Assembly: GCF_900107045.1 (NCBI RefSeq)
Contig: NZ_FNON01000011.1
Span: forward strand, 186,001 to 250,000
Length of the DNA stretch: 64,000 nucleotides
Source: Amycolatopsis xylanica
Lineage (GTDB): Bacteria > Actinomycetota > Actinomycetes > Mycobacteriales > Pseudonocardiaceae
Direction of reading: 5' to 3'
Shown: one piece after another, positions 1-8,871 of the stretch
Layout of the letters: every line of letters starts with the position of its first letter
Position numbering within the stretch: position 1 is the stretch's first letter
Program-made: the position numbers and the translations under genes
Notes under the pieces: generated by a model
The model's input: the letters and a program-made list of their open reading frames with translations, nothing else
Told to the model about the DNA's origin: nothing
Databases searched by the model: none

Positions 1-1058
1 CCGTGCCGCACAACGTCACCTCCGAAATGGGGCTGGCGCTGCTCGACGTCGCGGATGTCATCCGCCCGCACGCCGAGGTCGTGGCCTTCCTCCAGGGGAT
101 CTCGGACGACGAGGACTTCCTGGACGAGCTGGCCGGGCTCGACGGCGGCCAGGAGGCGCGTGACGCCATCCAGGCGTATCTCGACCAGTACGGCATGCGC
201 TGCGCCGGCGAGATCGACATCACCAGGACGCGCTGGACCGAGCGTCCCGCCACGCTGGTGCCGACGCTGCTCGGCAACGTCAAGAACTTCGAGCCCGGCG
301 CGGGCAAGCGGCGTTTCGAGCAGGGACTCGAAGAGGCGAACCGGAAGGAGCAGGACGTGCTGACGCGACTGCGCGGCCTCCCGGACGGCGAGGCGAAAGC
401 CGAAGAGACCAAGCGGATGATCGACCGCGTCCGCACGTTCGCCGGATATCGCGAGTACCCGAAGTACGGCATGATCAGCCGCTACTTCGTCTACAAGCAG
501 GCGCTGCTGCGCGAAGCCGGACGGCTCTTGGACGACGGCGTTTTGCACGCGCCGGACGACATCTTCTACCTCCGGTTCGAGGAGCTGCAGGAGGTCGTGC
601 GGTCCGGCAAGGCCGACCACGACCTCATCCAGGAGCGGCGCGAGGCGTTCCGGACCTACGAGACGCTCACCCCGCCGCGCGTCCTCACCTCGGACGGTGA
701 GGCGATCACCGGGGACTACCGGCGTGACGACGCCCCGCCCGGCGCGCTGGTGGGCCTGCCGGTGTCGGCGGGCACCGTCGAGGGACGCGCCCGCGTCATC
801 ACCGACATCGCCGACGCCGATCTCGAAGCGGGCGACATCCTGGTCACCGCCTTCACCGACCCCAGCTGGACTCCGCTCTTCGTCGGCGTCGACGGCCTCG
901 TGACGGAGGTCGGCGGCCTGATGACGCACGGCGCGGTGATCGCGCGGGAGTACGGCCTGCCCGCGGTCGTCGGCGTCGACCGGGCCACCCGGCTGATCCG
1001 CGACGGCCAGCGGATCCGGGTCAACGGCACGGATGGGTACATCGAGTTCCTCGACTGA
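1..1058 (+). CDS. rph: Rifampin phosphotransferase / PEP-utilising enzyme, C-terminal part (5' truncated by window)
   Basis: The frame is already open at the first base, so only the last 351 or so residues are visible. The C-terminus has the swivelling phosphohistidine domain of PEP-utilising enzymes: GGLMTHGAVIAREYG with the carrier histidine at visible residue 309 (codon 927-929), followed by a conserved PAVVGV segment. The long helical region before it fits the antibiotic-binding middle domain of Rph enzymes (about 860 residues in full), which inactivate rifamycins with ATP; the N-terminal ATP-grasp domain would lie outside the window. A plain PEP-synthase-like enzyme is the alternative, since the discriminating N-terminus is not visible. 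The gene ends 44 bases before the next one. Confidence 0.75.
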   Translation, partial: VPHNVTSEMGLALLDVADVIRPHAEVVAFLQGISDDEDFLDELAGLDGGQEARDAIQAYLDQYGMRCAGEIDITRTRWTERPATLVPTLLGNVKNFEPGAGKRRFEQGLEEANRKEQDVLTRLRGLPDGEAKAEETKRMIDRVRTFAGYREYPKYGMISRYFVYKQALLREAGRLLDDGVLHAPDDIFYLRFEELQEVVRSGKADHDLIQERREAFRTYETLTPPRVLTSDGEAITGDYRRDDAPPGALVGLPVSAGTVEGRARVITDIADADLEAGDILVTAFTDPSWTPLFVGVDGLVTEVGGLMTHGAVIAREYGLPAVVGVDRATRLIRDGQRIRVNGTDGYIEFLD

Positions 1059-1102
1059 GCCGGTGTGACGGCGGAGCCCGGCGCGCATGGATAATCGAGG
1101 TC

Positions 1103-3448
1103 ATGACAAACGCGGCCTGGAGTGACGATTCCAGTACCTTCAAGGCGCTTTTGTACGGATACCGCATGCGCGCCGGGCTCACGCAGGAAGAGCTGGCCGA
1201 AAGCTCCGGCGTGAGCATCCGCGCGATCAGCGACATGGAACGCGGGGTCGCGAAAAGCCCGCAGCGGCGCACGATCGAGGCGCTCGCCGGTTCACTGGCG
1301 CTCAGCGACGCCGAGCTGACCGCGCTGCAGAAACTCGCGAAGCAGGGCCGCGCGCGGACGGCCCCGAAGCCGGAAACGCGGATCTACGGCGCTTCCGCGA
1401 TGGGTGTGCTGCCGCCCGACCTCGACGATCTGACCGGACGTGAAAAAGATTTCACCGCATTGGCCACTCTCGCGGGCGAACTCGCGGAAGGCAAACGCCG
1501 CGCCGGGCACGTCGCGATCCTCAGTGGCTCCGCCGGCACCGGCAAGACGAGCCTCGCGGTGCGCGCCGCGCACGAGTTCGCGAGCCGGTTCGCCGACGGC
1601 CAGCTTTTCCTGAAGCTGCGCGGAATGTCGGCCGAGCCGAACGACCCGGCGGACGTGCTGCACCTCGCGCTGCGGTCGCTGGGCGTCGACGCCGTCGGAA
1701 TCCCGGCCGAGCCGGAGCACCGCATCGGCCTGTGCCGGGCACTGCTGAAGGACCGCGCCACCCTCATCATCCTCGACGACGCCGCCGACGAGGCCCAGGT
1801 GCGGCCGCTGCTCGTCGGCGGGCCGCAGTGCCTCACGCTGATCACCAGCCGCCAGCTGCTGGTCGGGCTGGAAGGCGCCAGCCGGATCAACCTCGGCGCG
1901 CTGGAGCGCGAAGACGCGGTCTCGCTGCTCGCGTCGATCATCGGCACACCACGCGTCGCGCGGGAGAAGGCCGCGGCGGTCGAGCTGGCCGAACTGTGCG
2001 GACGGCTGCCGCTCGCCTTGCGCATCGCGGGCAACCGGCTGGCGAGCCGCCCGGTCTGGCCGATCTCCCGGCTCGTCGACCAGCTGCGCGACCAGGGCAA
2101 GCGCCTGACCACGCTGACCGCGGGCGACCTCGACATCCGCAGCGTGTTCGACCTGTCCTACCGCCAGCTCTCCCCCGCCGCCGCCACGGTCTTCCGCAGG
2201 CTGTCCCTCGTGCCGGCCGCCGACTTCTCGGCGGGCGCCGCGCGGGCGCTCATCGACGCCCCCGACGAGGACGAGGCCGCACTCTTCCTCGAAGAACTGA
2301 CCGACGCGAGCATGGTGCAGCCGTCCTATCCCTATGGCCGCTACCAGTTCCACGACCTGCTCAAGGTGTTCGCGACCGAGCGGCTCACTCAGGACGACTC
2401 CGCCGAAGACATCCACGCGGCCGAGTACCGCCTCAACGACTGGCTGGTGCGGACCGCGACGGCGGCGGGCCGGTACTTCCAGCCCTCCGGCGGGGTGACC
2501 GTGCCGCCCGCGCCGACGCCGTCCTTCGACGACGCCGCGGGCGCCGGCCGCTGGCTCGACATCGAGCTGAAGAACTGGTCCACCGCGGTCCAGCGGGCCG
2601 CCGAGCACGGGGCGCACCAGCAGGTGCTCGACCTGGCCGAGGCCATGCACTGGTACTCGGAACTCGGTGGCACCGCGCGCACCTGGCACGACGTGTTCGG
2701 CCTGGCGGTCCGGTCGGCGCTGGCGCTCGGCAGCAAGCGTGACGAAGCCGTCCACCGCAACTACCTGGCCTGGGCGCTGTCCACGCTCATGGGCCGCGCG
2801 AGCGAGGCCATCGACATGGCCGAGCAGGCGAGGCAGGCCGCCGAGGAGGCCGGTGACCTGTGCGAACAGGGCTGGGCCAGGATTTACCTCCTGAGCGCGC
2901 GATTCAACGCGGGCCAGCCCGTCGCTTCCCGGGCGCTCCTCGACGAGACGGTCGCCCTGTTCGAGAAGGCAGGCTTCCGCCTCGGCCTCCACGTGGCGCG
3001 CGCGATGCGGGCCACGCAGTGGCACATGAACGGTGAACTCGACGAGGCCGCCGCCGAATTCAAGGCGTGCGTCGACTACTTCAGGCAGGCCCGCGAAGGC
3101 CGCCACTCCCCCGTCGACGACAGCAACTACGCGTACCTGCTCCTGCGCTCGACGCAGAACCTGGCCGCGCTCGGCAGGCTCGACACCGCGCTCGCCCAAT
3201 GCGAGGAAGCGCTCGTCATCTTCGAGCACCATCACGCGACGCTGGGCCAAGGCCGCGCGCTGCTGGCCGCCGGCAAGGTGCTGGCAGGCCAAGGAGACCA
3301 CGCGAACGCCCGCGCCAGGCTCACCGACGCGCTCGCGCTGTTCGAACGCGTCGGCGTGACGTCGCTGCAGGACGACGCACTGGCCGAGCTGGCCGCACTG
3401 TCCACAGCGGACGGTCAGCCCGGCCCGGTGCGCCGGACGGGGTCGTAA
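1103..3448 (+). CDS. XRE-family HTH / NB-ARC ATPase / TPR regulator (AfsR-like architecture)
   Basis: This 781-residue protein starts with a helix-turn-helix of XRE type at residues about 15-65 (LTQEELAESSGVSIRAISD), then an NB-ARC P-loop ATPase with Walker A GSAGTGKTS at 142-150 and a Walker B IILDDAADE near 225, and ends in about 300 residues of helical TPR-like repeats rich in alanine. The segment just before the P-loop (LPPDLDDLTGRE) is typical of actinomycete NB-ARC regulators related to AfsR. It probably acts as a cytoplasmic signal-gated transcription factor; no target is shown by the sequence. The ATG at 1103 follows CGAGGT. It is a single gene between rph and the P450, both on the same strand. 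Confidence 0.85.
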   Translation: MTNAAWSDDSSTFKALLYGYRMRAGLTQEELAESSGVSIRAISDMERGVAKSPQRRTIEALAGSLALSDAELTALQKLAKQGRARTAPKPETRIYGASAMGVLPPDLDDLTGREKDFTALATLAGELAEGKRRAGHVAILSGSAGTGKTSLAVRAAHEFASRFADGQLFLKLRGMSAEPNDPADVLHLALRSLGVDAVGIPAEPEHRIGLCRALLKDRATLIILDDAADEAQVRPLLVGGPQCLTLITSRQLLVGLEGASRINLGALEREDAVSLLASIIGTPRVAREKAAAVELAELCGRLPLALRIAGNRLASRPVWPISRLVDQLRDQGKRLTTLTAGDLDIRSVFDLSYRQLSPAAATVFRRLSLVPAADFSAGAARALIDAPDEDEAALFLEELTDASMVQPSYPYGRYQFHDLLKVFATERLTQDDSAEDIHAAEYRLNDWLVRTATAAGRYFQPSGGVTVPPAPTPSFDDAAGAGRWLDIELKNWSTAVQRAAEHGAHQQVLDLAEAMHWYSELGGTARTWHDVFGLAVRSALALGSKRDEAVHRNYLAWALSTLMGRASEAIDMAEQARQAAEEAGDLCEQGWARIYLLSARFNAGQPVASRALLDETVALFEKAGFRLGLHVARAMRATQWHMNGELDEAAAEFKACVDYFRQAREGRHSPVDDSNYAYLLLRSTQNLAALGRLDTALAQCEEALVIFEHHHATLGQGRALLAAGKVLAGQGDHANARARLTDALALFERVGVTSLQDDALAELAALSTADGQPGPVRRTGS

Positions 3449-3534
3449 CACCTTCGGCCTGACCCGAAACCAGCCCCGCCGGCCCGGCCCGGCCGGTAGA
3501 ATTCGGCGGTCCATGGGGGGATCTAGGGGGTTCG

Positions 3535-4728
3535 ATGTTCGACACGTTGTTCGACCAGAAGTACTTGCAGGACCCGCACGCCGTCTACGCCAGGCTGCGG
3601 GCCGAGGAGCCGGTGCACCGGACCGCCACGCCGCACGGCGTGCAGATGTGGGTGGTCAGCCGGTACGAAGACGTCCGCGCGGCCATGACCGATCCGCGGC
3701 TGAGCAAGGACTTCACCAACAATCCGGGCGTGATCAAGGCGAACACGCTGCCCGGCGGTGACAGCAGCGGCTACGAGGCGACCGTGCCGCACAACATGCT
3801 GTTCGTCGACGAGCCCGATCACGGGCGGCTGCGGCGGCTGGTGACCAAGGCGTTCACGGCGAAGCGGGTGACGGCGCTGCGGCCGCGGATCGAGGAGATC
3901 AGCGCGGCGCTGCTCGACCAGGCCGGATCCGAGTTCGACCTGATGCACGACTACGCCGTCCCCCTGCCCGCCATGGTGATCGGCGAACTGCTCGGCGTGC
4001 CGGAGGATCACTGGCCGCAGCTGATCAAGTGGTCCAACACGACCATCGAGGGCGGCGCGCTCGATCCGGAAGAGGTCGTCAAGGCGGCCACCGACTTCAC
4101 CGACTACCTGGCGGAACTCTGCGAGGAGCGGCGGGCCGAGCCGAAGGACGATCTGTTCTCGGCTCTCGTGCAGGTGCAGGACGAGCAGGGCTCGCTCAGC
4201 CAGCGTGAACTGGTCGACACCGCGTTCCTGCTGGTGGTCGCGGGCCACGAGACGACCGTGCACCTGATCTGCAACGGGATGCTCGCGCTGCTGCGGCATC
4301 CGGACCAGCTCGCCAAGCTCCGGGAAGACGAGAGCCTGCTGCCGGGCGCCATCGAGGAACTTCTCCGCTACGACGGGCCGATCAGCACTTCGACGTTGCG
4401 GTTCACCAAGGAGCCGGTCGTCATCGGCGGCACGGAGATCCCGGCGGGCCAGCTCGTGCTCGTGTCGCTGCTGGCGGCCAACCGGGACGAGGAGCGGTTC
4501 GGCGCCGACTCGCTCGACATCACCCGGTCCGCGGCGCAGCACGTCGCGTTCGGGCACGGGATCCACTACTGCCTGGGCGCGCCGCTGGCACGGACCGAGG
4601 GCGTGATCGCGTTCCGGCACCTGCTCGAGCGGTACCCGAAGCTCGAGGTGACCGTGCCGGAGGCGGAATTGGCCTGGCGGCCGGGCTTGCTGATGCACGG
4701 CCTGACCAGGCTTCCGGTTCGCGGCTAA
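3535..4728 (+). CDS. Cytochrome P450
   Basis: A soluble bacterial class I P450 of 397 residues, the usual length. The I-helix oxygen-binding motif AGHETT lies near residue 240, the ExxR pair is in EELLRYDGP, and the heme loop FGHGIHYCLG places the cysteine ligand at residue 346. A run of G-rich sequence (TAGGGGG) six bases before the ATG serves as ribosome site. No ferredoxin or reductase gene is next to it, so electrons must come from elsewhere. Its last four bases overlap the stop of the reverse-strand gene that follows. Substrate is unknown; nothing nearby points to a biosynthetic cluster. Confidence 0.93.
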   Translation: MFDTLFDQKYLQDPHAVYARLRAEEPVHRTATPHGVQMWVVSRYEDVRAAMTDPRLSKDFTNNPGVIKANTLPGGDSSGYEATVPHNMLFVDEPDHGRLRRLVTKAFTAKRVTALRPRIEEISAALLDQAGSEFDLMHDYAVPLPAMVIGELLGVPEDHWPQLIKWSNTTIEGGALDPEEVVKAATDFTDYLAELCEERRAEPKDDLFSALVQVQDEQGSLSQRELVDTAFLLVVAGHETTVHLICNGMLALLRHPDQLAKLREDESLLPGAIEELLRYDGPISTSTLRFTKEPVVIGGTEIPAGQLVLVSLLAANRDEERFGADSLDITRSAAQHVAFGHGIHYCLGAPLARTEGVIAFRHLLERYPKLEVTVPEAELAWRPGLLMHGLTRLPVRG

Positions 4729-5564
4729 CGCAGCGGTTCGAGCGCCTTCGCGAGCGGCTCGAGCACGGCCGGGGTGTGCGGCGGCGGCAGGTAGACGATC
4801 GCGAGGTCGAGGCCCACTTCACCGAGGGCCTCGGCTTGCGCGGCCGCCCTGGCGTAGTCGACTTCGGGGCCGAGGAGGACGTGCGAGGACAAGGTGATCT
4901 CGCTCGGGTCGCGGCCGATGTCGGCGCAATGCTGGTGCAGCACGTCCCGCTTACGGGCGAACTCCTCCGGCGTGCCGCCGACGAAGTTCCAGTGCTGGGC
5001 GTACTTCGCGGTGGTGCGCAGTGTCCGCTTCTCACCGCTGCCGCCGATGCAGATCGGCGGATGCGGGCGCTGCACGGCCTTCGGCTCGCAGCGGGCGTCG
5101 GTCAGCTGGTAGTGCTCGCCCTGGAACGTGGTGGTCTCCTGGGTCAGCAGGCCGACCAGCACCTCGCAGCCTTCCTCGAACCGGTCGCTGCGCGCCTTGA
5201 TCGAGCCGAGTTCCATGCCGTACGCGCCGGACTCCTCCTCGTTCCAGCCCGCGCCGATACCGATCTCCAGCCTGCCGCCGGAGACGATGTCGAGGGTCGC
5301 GGCCATGTTCGCGAGCAGCGCCGGGTGGCGGTAGTGGATCCCGCTGACCAGCGTGCCCAGCCGGAGCCGCTTGGTGGCCTGGGCGAGCGCGGTGAGCGTC
5401 ACCCAGCCTTCGAGGCACGGGCCGGTCGGGTCCGAGAAAATGGGATAAAAGTGGTCGAAGGTCCAGCCTGATTCGAACAGCTCGATCTCGTCGGCGGCCT
5501 GCCACACGGCGAGCATGTCCGCCCATTCGGTGTTTTGCGGCGAAGTTTTGATGGCGAAACGCAT
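4725..5564 (-). CDS. LLM-class (luciferase-like) F420-dependent oxidoreductase
   Basis: The protein of 279 residues has the luciferase-like monooxygenase fold signature of actinobacterial F420-dependent enzymes: an N-terminal strand MRFAIKTSP, DHFYPI, the RLRLGTLVSG strand, the GGRLEIGIGAGWNEEE loop and PPICIGGSGEKRTLR. The ATG at 5564 is chosen over an upstream in-frame ATG at 5630 because the longer version would lie inside the DinB-like gene. It starts 10 bases after that gene's stop, so the two are probably one transcript. The reaction is a hydride transfer using F420 (or possibly FMN); the substrate cannot be read from the sequence. Confidence 0.85.
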   Translation of the reverse strand: MRFAIKTSPQNTEWADMLAVWQAADEIELFESGWTFDHFYPIFSDPTGPCLEGWVTLTALAQATKRLRLGTLVSGIHYRHPALLANMAATLDIVSGGRLEIGIGAGWNEEESGAYGMELGSIKARSDRFEEGCEVLVGLLTQETTTFQGEHYQLTDARCEPKAVQRPHPPICIGGSGEKRTLRTTAKYAQHWNFVGGTPEEFARKRDVLHQHCADIGRDPSEITLSSHVLLGPEVDYARAAAQAEALGEVGLDLAIVYLPPPHTPAVLEPLAKALEPLR

Positions 5565-5574
5565 GATTTCGATC

Positions 5575-6087
5575 CTAAACCTGGAGTTCCTCCAGTGCAG
5601 CGAGGATTTGTTCGCGGAGGATGTCGCCATGGCCGGCGTGCCGCGCGAAATCCTCGATCAAGAGCAGGTACACGAACCGCAGGCTGACTTCGCCCACGAT
5701 CCAGTGTGACCGCAGGTCGTCGAGCTCGAACTGAGCCGCGATCTCGCGCGAGCGCGCGCTGGTGCGCTCGAACTCGGCGATCACGTCATCGAGCGTTTCC
5801 CCTTCCGTGACAACGAAACTGCCGTCGCCGCCGAGCGCGCGGCCGTCGCATTCGGACTCGGGCAGGCCGAGCATGGTGCGCTGGAACCAGACGCGCTCGG
5901 CGACCGCCGCGTGCTTGACCAGACCGATCGGCGTGGTCAGCGACGGGACGAGGCGGCGGCGCGCGTCGGCCTCGGACAGGCCGCGCGCGGTGTCGATGAC
6001 CGCCTTGCGGTTGCGATCGAGCATGTACTCGAGCAGTTGGCGTTCGGGTCCGGTGGTCATCTTGGGGAACTGGGACAGCAAGGACAT
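5575..6087 (-). CDS. DinB-family / DUF664-like protein
   Basis: A 170-residue four-helix protein with histidines in the DinB pattern: LVKHAAVAERVWFQ in the second helix and FARHAGHGDILREQ in the last, which usually bind one divalent metal. Members often act as thiol-dependent S-transferases (mycothiol in actinobacteria) or have no known activity. The ATG at 6087 is preceded by AAAGGTG at good spacing, whereas the frame's upstream ATG has no site. It is the first gene of a two-gene reverse-strand unit with the F420-type oxidoreductase. Confidence 0.85.
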   Translation of the reverse strand: MSLLSQFPKMTTGPERQLLEYMLDRNRKAVIDTARGLSEADARRRLVPSLTTPIGLVKHAAVAERVWFQRTMLGLPESECDGRALGGDGSFVVTEGETLDDVIAEFERTSARSREIAAQFELDDLRSHWIVGEVSLRFVYLLLIEDFARHAGHGDILREQILAALEELQV

Positions 6088-6190
6088 CGGTGCACCTTTC
6101 GTGGTAGTCGGAGTACTAGGAACCGCAGGGTCTGGCGGGCACACACCGGGACAAGAAGGCTGAGTCGCGTTCGAGAGAGGGGTTTGGAAA

Positions 6191-7156
6191 ATGCGATTCA
6201 GAAATCGACTGGCTCTGCCGGCGCTACTGGCCGTAGCGATCGGCGGGCTGCTGGCGGGGCCCGCTCAGGCCCATCCGGCGCAGGACGTGGAGGTCACGGC
6301 GCCTTCGCTCTATCCAGAGGGGGTGGCGTGGGATCCGACCAGGCGGACATACCTGGTGGGCTCCGTCAGATTCGGCACGGTCGCCGTGGTCCAGCCCGGC
6401 AAAACCGTCCGCACGCTCGTGAGCGACCCGGCGATGGTATCGACTTTCGGCATCAGTGTCGACGCCGCGCACAGTCGCCTGCTCGTCACCTACGCCGATC
6501 TGGGGCTCGGCGAGCGCTCGAGCCCGGCGACCACCAATCACCAATCCGGGCTCGGGATCTTCGATCTCCATACGGGGCAACGGATTTCGCTGGTCGACCT
6601 CGCCGGGAGCGACGGTGAGCACGCGGCCAACGACGTGGCGGTCGACGCCCGCGGCAACGCCTACGTCACAGACACCGTCGGCGACACGCTCTTCCGGGTC
6701 GACCCGCGCGGCCGGATCACCGCACGGGTCACGAACCCCGGGTTCGCGGCTCCCGGCTTCGGGCTCAACGGCGTCGTCTGGCATCCGGACGGGTTCGCGC
6801 TCACCGTCGTCTACAGCACGGGCAAGCTGTTCAAAGTGGACATGGACACCGGCAAGGCCGACGAGGTGGCACTCGATCAGCCGGTGCTCGGCGGCGACGG
6901 GCTCGTCCTGCGCCGCGACGGCTCGCTCGTGGCGGTCACCAACAGCCTCGGCGCGCCAGGCGTGAACGGTGTCCGCGTACTGACCTCGGGCGACCACTGG
7001 CGCACGGCGCGCCAGTCACCGGTCACCCCGTGGACGGGCGGGGCACCGACCACCGCGGCGGCGAGCCCGTTCGGCACGGCCGTGCTGACCGGGCATCTCG
7101 AAGCGCTGACGGCCGGTGACACCTCGGTACGGACGTTCGGCCTGCGCCGCTTCTGA
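6191..7156 (+). CDS. Secreted SMP-30/gluconolactonase-like beta-propeller protein
   Basis: The 321-residue product begins with a classical signal peptide (charged MRFRNR, hydrophobic core, cleavage after GPAQA near residue 26). The mature part is made of repeated blade-like segments such as YPEGVAWDP, NDVAVDARGNAYVTD, GLNGVVWHPDG and GGDGLVLRRDGSL, as in SMP-30/NHL-type six-bladed propellers. It probably folds outside the membrane; an enzymatic role (lactonase-like) is possible but the metal ligands are not certain. It is divergent from the DinB-like gene and stands alone. A GAGAGAGGGG run precedes the ATG. Confidence 0.8.
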   Translation: MRFRNRLALPALLAVAIGGLLAGPAQAHPAQDVEVTAPSLYPEGVAWDPTRRTYLVGSVRFGTVAVVQPGKTVRTLVSDPAMVSTFGISVDAAHSRLLVTYADLGLGERSSPATTNHQSGLGIFDLHTGQRISLVDLAGSDGEHAANDVAVDARGNAYVTDTVGDTLFRVDPRGRITARVTNPGFAAPGFGLNGVVWHPDGFALTVVYSTGKLFKVDMDTGKADEVALDQPVLGGDGLVLRRDGSLVAVTNSLGAPGVNGVRVLTSGDHWRTARQSPVTPWTGGAPTTAAASPFGTAVLTGHLEALTAGDTSVRTFGLRRF

Positions 7157-7167
7157 CCAGTAGGCCG

Positions 7168-7219
7168 TTGCGGAACCGGGCGGCGACGCTATACGGTCAT
7201 GGAACTAGAACAGGTTCCA
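7168..7219 (+). promoter_or_regulatory. Promoter and KstR-like operator of the GMC/aldehyde dehydrogenase operon
   Basis: A -35 TTGCGG (7168-7173) and -10 TACGGT (7192-7197) are 18 bases apart. Just downstream, TAGAACAGGTTCCA (7206-7219) fits the KstR consensus TnnAACnnGTTnnA exactly and lies around the expected start of transcription, a position suited to repression. KstR controls sterol catabolism in mycobacteria and rhodococci; the link here is an inference from the motif. Confidence 0.5.
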
Positions 7220-7247
7220 GTTTCGGCGGCGGTACCGAGGAGCGGAC

Positions 7248-8858
7248 ATGGCGGACGAGGCCGACTACGTGGTCGTCGGGTCGGGCAGTTCGGGGGCCGC
7301 GATCGCGGGCAGGCTCGCCCAGTCGGGCGCCAGCGTGATCGTGCTCGAAGCGGGCAAGACCGACGAGAAGATGCTGGTCAAGAAGCCGGGCCTGGTCGGG
7401 CCGATGCACGCGGTCCCCCAGCTCAAGAAGCCTTTCGACTGGGGTTATTACTCGGTCCCGCAGAAGCACCTGCTCGACCGCCGGATGCCGGTGCCGCGCG
7501 GCAAGGTGGTCGGTGGTTCCAGCTCCATCAACGGCATGGTCTACGTCAGGGGCAACCGGGCCAACTTCGACGACTGGGCGGCCGAGGGCAACACCGGCTG
7601 GGACGCCGACAGCGTCAACGCCGCCTACAAGCGGATGGAGGACTTCGAGGACGGCGAGAACACGTTCCGGGGAGCGGGCGGGCCGATCCGGGTCACCCGC
7701 AGCAAGACCCCGCAGGAGGGTTCGCTGCTGTTCCTCGAAGCCACCTCCGAGGCGGCGGGCTGCAAGATACTCGACGACTACAACGCCGAGTCGCAGGAAG
7801 GCGTCAGCCGGATGCAGCAGAACGCCGCGGACGGCCTGCGGTACAGCGCTTCCCGCGGTTACCTCCACCACCTCGCTCCCCCGACGCTGGAACTGCGGAC
7901 CGGGGTGCTGGTGAAGAAGGTGCTGATCGAACACGGCCGCGCCGTCGGCGTCGAGGTCACCGACGCCGGCGGCACGAGCCGGACCGTCCGGGCGGGCAAG
8001 GAGGTCATCCTCTCGGCCGGGTTCGTCGGTTCGGCGCAGCTGCTCATGCTCTCCGGCGTCGGCCACGCCGAGCACCTCAGCGAACACGGCATCAAGGTGC
8101 TCGCGGACCTGCCGGTCGGCGACAACCTGCACGACCACATGTTCCACGCGCTGACCTTCCACGTGTCCTCCAGCCGCAACAAGGGCGCCCCGAGCTACTT
8201 CGCGCGCGGTCTCGTCAGGGAGATGCTCAAGCCGGGCACGACGTTCCTCGCGAACTCGGTGTTCGAGGCGGTCGCGTTCCTCAAGACCTCGCAGGCGGGC
8301 GCTATCCCCGACCTGCAGCTGCACCTGCTGCCGTGGGCGTACGTCTCGCCGAACCAGGACGCGCCGATCCGGCACGATGTCGACAAGCGGCCCGCGCTCA
8401 CCGTGCTGACCACGCTGATCTACCCCAAGAGCCGGGGCACGCTGCGGCTCGCCTCGGCCGACCCGGCGGCGACCCCGCTCATCGACTTCCAGTACCTCGC
8501 CGATCCGGCCGACCTCGAAGTGCTCGGCGAGGGGTCGGAACTGGTCCGCGAGATCTTCGCGTCGAAGGCGTTCAAGGGCTCCGTCAAAGAGGAAATCCAC
8601 CCTGGCAAGGGCTTGCGCGGCCAGGAGCTGCGCGACGCGATCCTCAACAGGGCGACCTCGGTGTACCACGGTGTCGGCACCTGCCGGATGGGTGTCGACG
8701 AGCTCGCGGTCGTCGGCCCCGACCTCAAGGTCCGCGGCATCGACGGCCTGCGGGTCTGCGACGCCTCGATCATGCCGTCGATCACCGGCGGCAACACGAA
8801 CGCCCCGGCCATCATGATCGGCGAGATGGGCGCGCGACTCGTCCTTTCGGACCACTGA
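7248..8858 (+). CDS. GMC-family FAD-dependent oxidoreductase (alcohol/choline dehydrogenase-like)
   Basis: A 536-residue glucose-methanol-choline oxidoreductase. The FAD-binding GSGSSG is at residues 11-16, the GMC signature VGGSSSINGMVYVRG follows near 90, and the C-terminal catalytic pair is His474 (HGVGTCRMG) and Asn518 (GGNTNAP). The family oxidises primary or secondary alcohols to aldehydes or ketones with electron transfer to oxygen or a carrier. The next gene, an aldehyde dehydrogenase, starts 13 bases downstream, so the pair probably takes an alcohol to a carboxylic acid. A KstR-like site precedes it, which would fit a lipid or sterol-derived substrate. Confidence 0.92.
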   Translation: MADEADYVVVGSGSSGAAIAGRLAQSGASVIVLEAGKTDEKMLVKKPGLVGPMHAVPQLKKPFDWGYYSVPQKHLLDRRMPVPRGKVVGGSSSINGMVYVRGNRANFDDWAAEGNTGWDADSVNAAYKRMEDFEDGENTFRGAGGPIRVTRSKTPQEGSLLFLEATSEAAGCKILDDYNAESQEGVSRMQQNAADGLRYSASRGYLHHLAPPTLELRTGVLVKKVLIEHGRAVGVEVTDAGGTSRTVRAGKEVILSAGFVGSAQLLMLSGVGHAEHLSEHGIKVLADLPVGDNLHDHMFHALTFHVSSSRNKGAPSYFARGLVREMLKPGTTFLANSVFEAVAFLKTSQAGAIPDLQLHLLPWAYVSPNQDAPIRHDVDKRPALTVLTTLIYPKSRGTLRLASADPAATPLIDFQYLADPADLEVLGEGSELVREIFASKAFKGSVKEEIHPGKGLRGQELRDAILNRATSVYHGVGTCRMGVDELAVVGPDLKVRGIDGLRVCDASIMPSITGGNTNAPAIMIGEMGARLVLSDH

Positions 8859-8871
8859 CGGAAAGAGGGCC

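Noticed and set aside
1292..3514. Long reverse-strand open frame of 740 codons opposite the NB-ARC/TPR gene
   Set aside because: The plus strand has clear HTH, P-loop and TPR features; the reverse frame gives a low-complexity Arg/Gly/Val-rich product typical of high-GC antisense shadows.
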